A DNA stretch of 64,000 bases. Source: Bdellovibrionia bacterium (lineage in GTDB: Bacteria > Bdellovibrionota > Bdellovibrionia > Bdellovibrionales > JAUICD01). The translations under genes and the position numbers were made by a program. The stretch spans positions 22,435 to 86,434 of the forward strand of contig JAUICD010000007.1 of assembly GCA_030427965.1 (NCBI GenBank), in the 5' to 3' direction. Below, piece by piece: positions 62,822-64,000 of the stretch (the stretch's first letter is position 1; each line of letters starts with the position of its first letter). The notes beneath the pieces were generated by a model. That model ran no database searches. It was not told where the DNA came from and worked only from the letters and a program-made list of their open reading frames with translations.

Positions 62822-63625
62822 CTGTTAAAAATATCTATCCAAAAAGTTTAATGAATAAATCACGTATCTATCCAAACGTTTAATGAGCAGGTCACGTACC
62901 GATTCAAATATTCAATAAGCAGGTCATGTATCCAGTCAAAGATCTAATGAGCAGGTCACGTGCCCAGTCAGAGAACTCCTTTAAATCAAGTCCTCCGCTA
63001 AAAATATCTATTCAAAAGTTTAATGAATAAATCACGCCTCTATCTAAACGTTTAATGAACAGGTCACGTGCCGATTCAAAAATTGCAACAAGCAGGTCAT
63101 GTATCCAGTCAAAGATCTTTCCACAGAACTACGAATCACTCTTTTAAATCAAATCATCTGTTCAAAGTGTTTATCCAAAAGTTTAACGAATAAATCACGT
63201 ATTTGTTCTCATATTTAATGAACAGGTCACGTACCGATTCAAATAATCAACAAGCAGATCATGTATCCGATCAAAGATCTTTTCCACAGAACTACGAATC
63301 ACTCTTTTAAATCAAGCCCTCCGCTAAAAATATCTATCCAAAAGTTTAACGAATAAATCACATATTTGTTTAAATATCTAATGAGCAGGTCACGTACCGA
63401 TTCAAATATTCAATAAGCAGGTCATGTATCCAGTCAAAGATCTTTCCGCAGAACTACGAATCACTCTTTTAAATCAAGTCCTCCGCTAAAAATATCTATC
63501 CAAAAGTTTAACGAATAAATCACGTATCTGCTCAAATATTCAACAGACAGATCGTATATACAGCCAAATATCTAATGAGCAGGTCACGTGCCCAGTCAGA
63601 GAACTCCTCCACAGAATCACACGTG
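62822..63625. repeat. Nested tandem repeat: 32-bp unit in about 163-bp higher-order unit
   Basis: Five higher-order copies start at about 62822, 62998, 63158, 63324 and 63486, spaced 160-176 bp, aligned on CCAAAAGTTTAACGAATAAA. Each contains 32-bp subunits, best seen at 62848-62975 as four in a row. The subunit core GCAGGTCACGT (or CATGT) occurs about ten times. Copies differ by substitutions and by which module follows GTCAAAGATCT, so the array is a mosaic. Neither 32 nor 163 is a multiple of three and stops are frequent, so it is non-coding. Its end touches the HNH gene stop. Confidence 0.93.
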
Positions 63626-63626
63626 C

Positions 63627-64000
63627 CTAGTTAAAAAACTTCTCAGAGGGCCATGAATCATTTCTTTGATTTTCAGAACGCCTATGAATGATCTTATGAT
63701 GACCACTACAGAGTAAAATGAGATTTGTGATTTCATCTCTTCCCCCTTGGGCAAGTGGCTTGATATGATGGATTTCAAGATGTCTTCTTGAGGGGCATCT
63801 TTGCCCTATTTTATTTCTTGCGCCACACTGCCCTTGATAGCGAATCATCATTTGGTGTTTGAGGTTGGCATTTAGCGGCTTTCTAATTTTTTTTGTATAA
63901 AAGGGTTGAGTTTTTTTACTAAGAGTTTGAGGCACCTGTTTTCTCTTTGGCTTCTTTGGAGTCTTTAAACCCTTTTGTAGTTTTCCCCTTTCTTCCTGTC
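63627..64000 (-). CDS. HNH endonuclease, 5' end outside window
   Basis: The frame is open to the window edge; no ATG lies between the edge and a GTG at 63935, so the gene most likely starts beyond 64000. Counted from that GTG, the last 102 residues have a basic region, zinc-ribbon-like cysteines C37, C47 and C76, and the HNH core EIHHIKPLAQGG (H56, H57), N71 and CSGHH (H79, H80). Such beta-beta-alpha-metal nucleases cut DNA; many Bdellovibrio-like genomes carry related stand-alone copies. The upstream visible part is Lys/Pro-rich. Position next to the repeat array is notable. Confidence 0.85.
   Translation of the reverse strand, partial: QEERGKLQKGLKTPKKPKRKQVPQTLSKKTQPFYTKKIRKPLNANLKHQMMIRYQGQCGARNKIGQRCPSRRHLEIHHIKPLAQGGRDEITNLILLCSGHHKIIHRRSENQRNDSWPSEKFFN

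Noticed and set aside
62822..63625. Possible CRISPR array (32-bp periodic repeats)
   Set aside because: The 32-bp units abut each other and their whole length is similar; there are no unique spacers of constant length and no cas genes nearby.
62822..63625. Possible repeat-containing protein gene
   Set aside because: Period lengths of 32 and about 163 are not multiples of three, and stops occur in every frame.

Overview
The window looks like the chromosome of a Gram-negative, AT-rich bacterium of the former deltaproteobacterial world, most likely a Bdellovibrionota-type (or Myxococcota-related) organism. The reasons are a Glt/Nfs-like envelope machine with Agl-type TolQ/TolR motor proteins, a FHA protein with an AgmX/PglI-type C-terminus, many TPR lipoproteins and periplasmic TPR proteins, PorV/FadL-like outer-membrane barrels, an AddAB nuclease and GYF-like plus PilZ proteins. 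This assignment is inference from gene content. No rRNA or tRNA gene was seen.

Layout. 1-6.3 kb (minus): peripheral arm of respiratory complex I (nuoB, fused nuoCD, nuoE, nuoF, nuoG, nuoI), followed by the start of a second NuoB-like gene cut by the window edge; nuoA and nuoH are not in their usual places. 6.5-9.4 kb (minus): DUF547 protein, VTT/TVP38 membrane protein and a MerA-like flavoprotein. 9.4-21.4 kb (minus): one tightly packed operon of a vWA lipoprotein, TolQ, two TolR-like proteins, TPR proteins, a FHA/TonB-like protein and an outer-membrane barrel. This is the most interesting system here and resembles the Myxococcus Agl-Glt/Nfs machinery. A GYF-PilZ protein lies just upstream of it. 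22.7-26.2 kb (plus): a giant lipoprotein with a 34-residue threonine stalk.

26.4-29.2 kb (minus): PhnCDE-type ABC importer. 29.3-32.2 kb: HAD phosphatase, Nudix hydrolase, ttcA and rsmI. 32.1-46.1 kb (minus): a long run of closely spaced genes comprising a YhaM-like nuclease, a class IV aminotransferase, a lipoprotein, a GYF/TPR protein, purH, the MlaD/MlaF/MlaE lipid transporter, alr, a response regulator-diguanylate cyclase and its histidine kinase. 46.5-50.7 kb: nadB, a lipoprotein, pyrE, an alpha/beta hydrolase and a small barrel. 50.7-56.3 kb (minus): addB-addA.

56.4-62.6 kb: three paralogous PorV-like barrels interspersed with two acidic, cysteine-containing lipoproteins, plus one further barrel. 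62.8-63.6 kb: a non-coding nested tandem repeat (a 32-bp unit inside a roughly 163-bp higher-order unit, five copies), directly abutting an HNH endonuclease gene that runs off the window.

The window mixes housekeeping metabolism (NAD, purine, pyrimidine, respiration, repair) with a large investment in the cell envelope. The c-di-GMP parts (GGEEF cyclase with an intact inhibitory site, PilZ protein beside the Glt-like operon) suggest, without proving, that the envelope machine is controlled by this second messenger.
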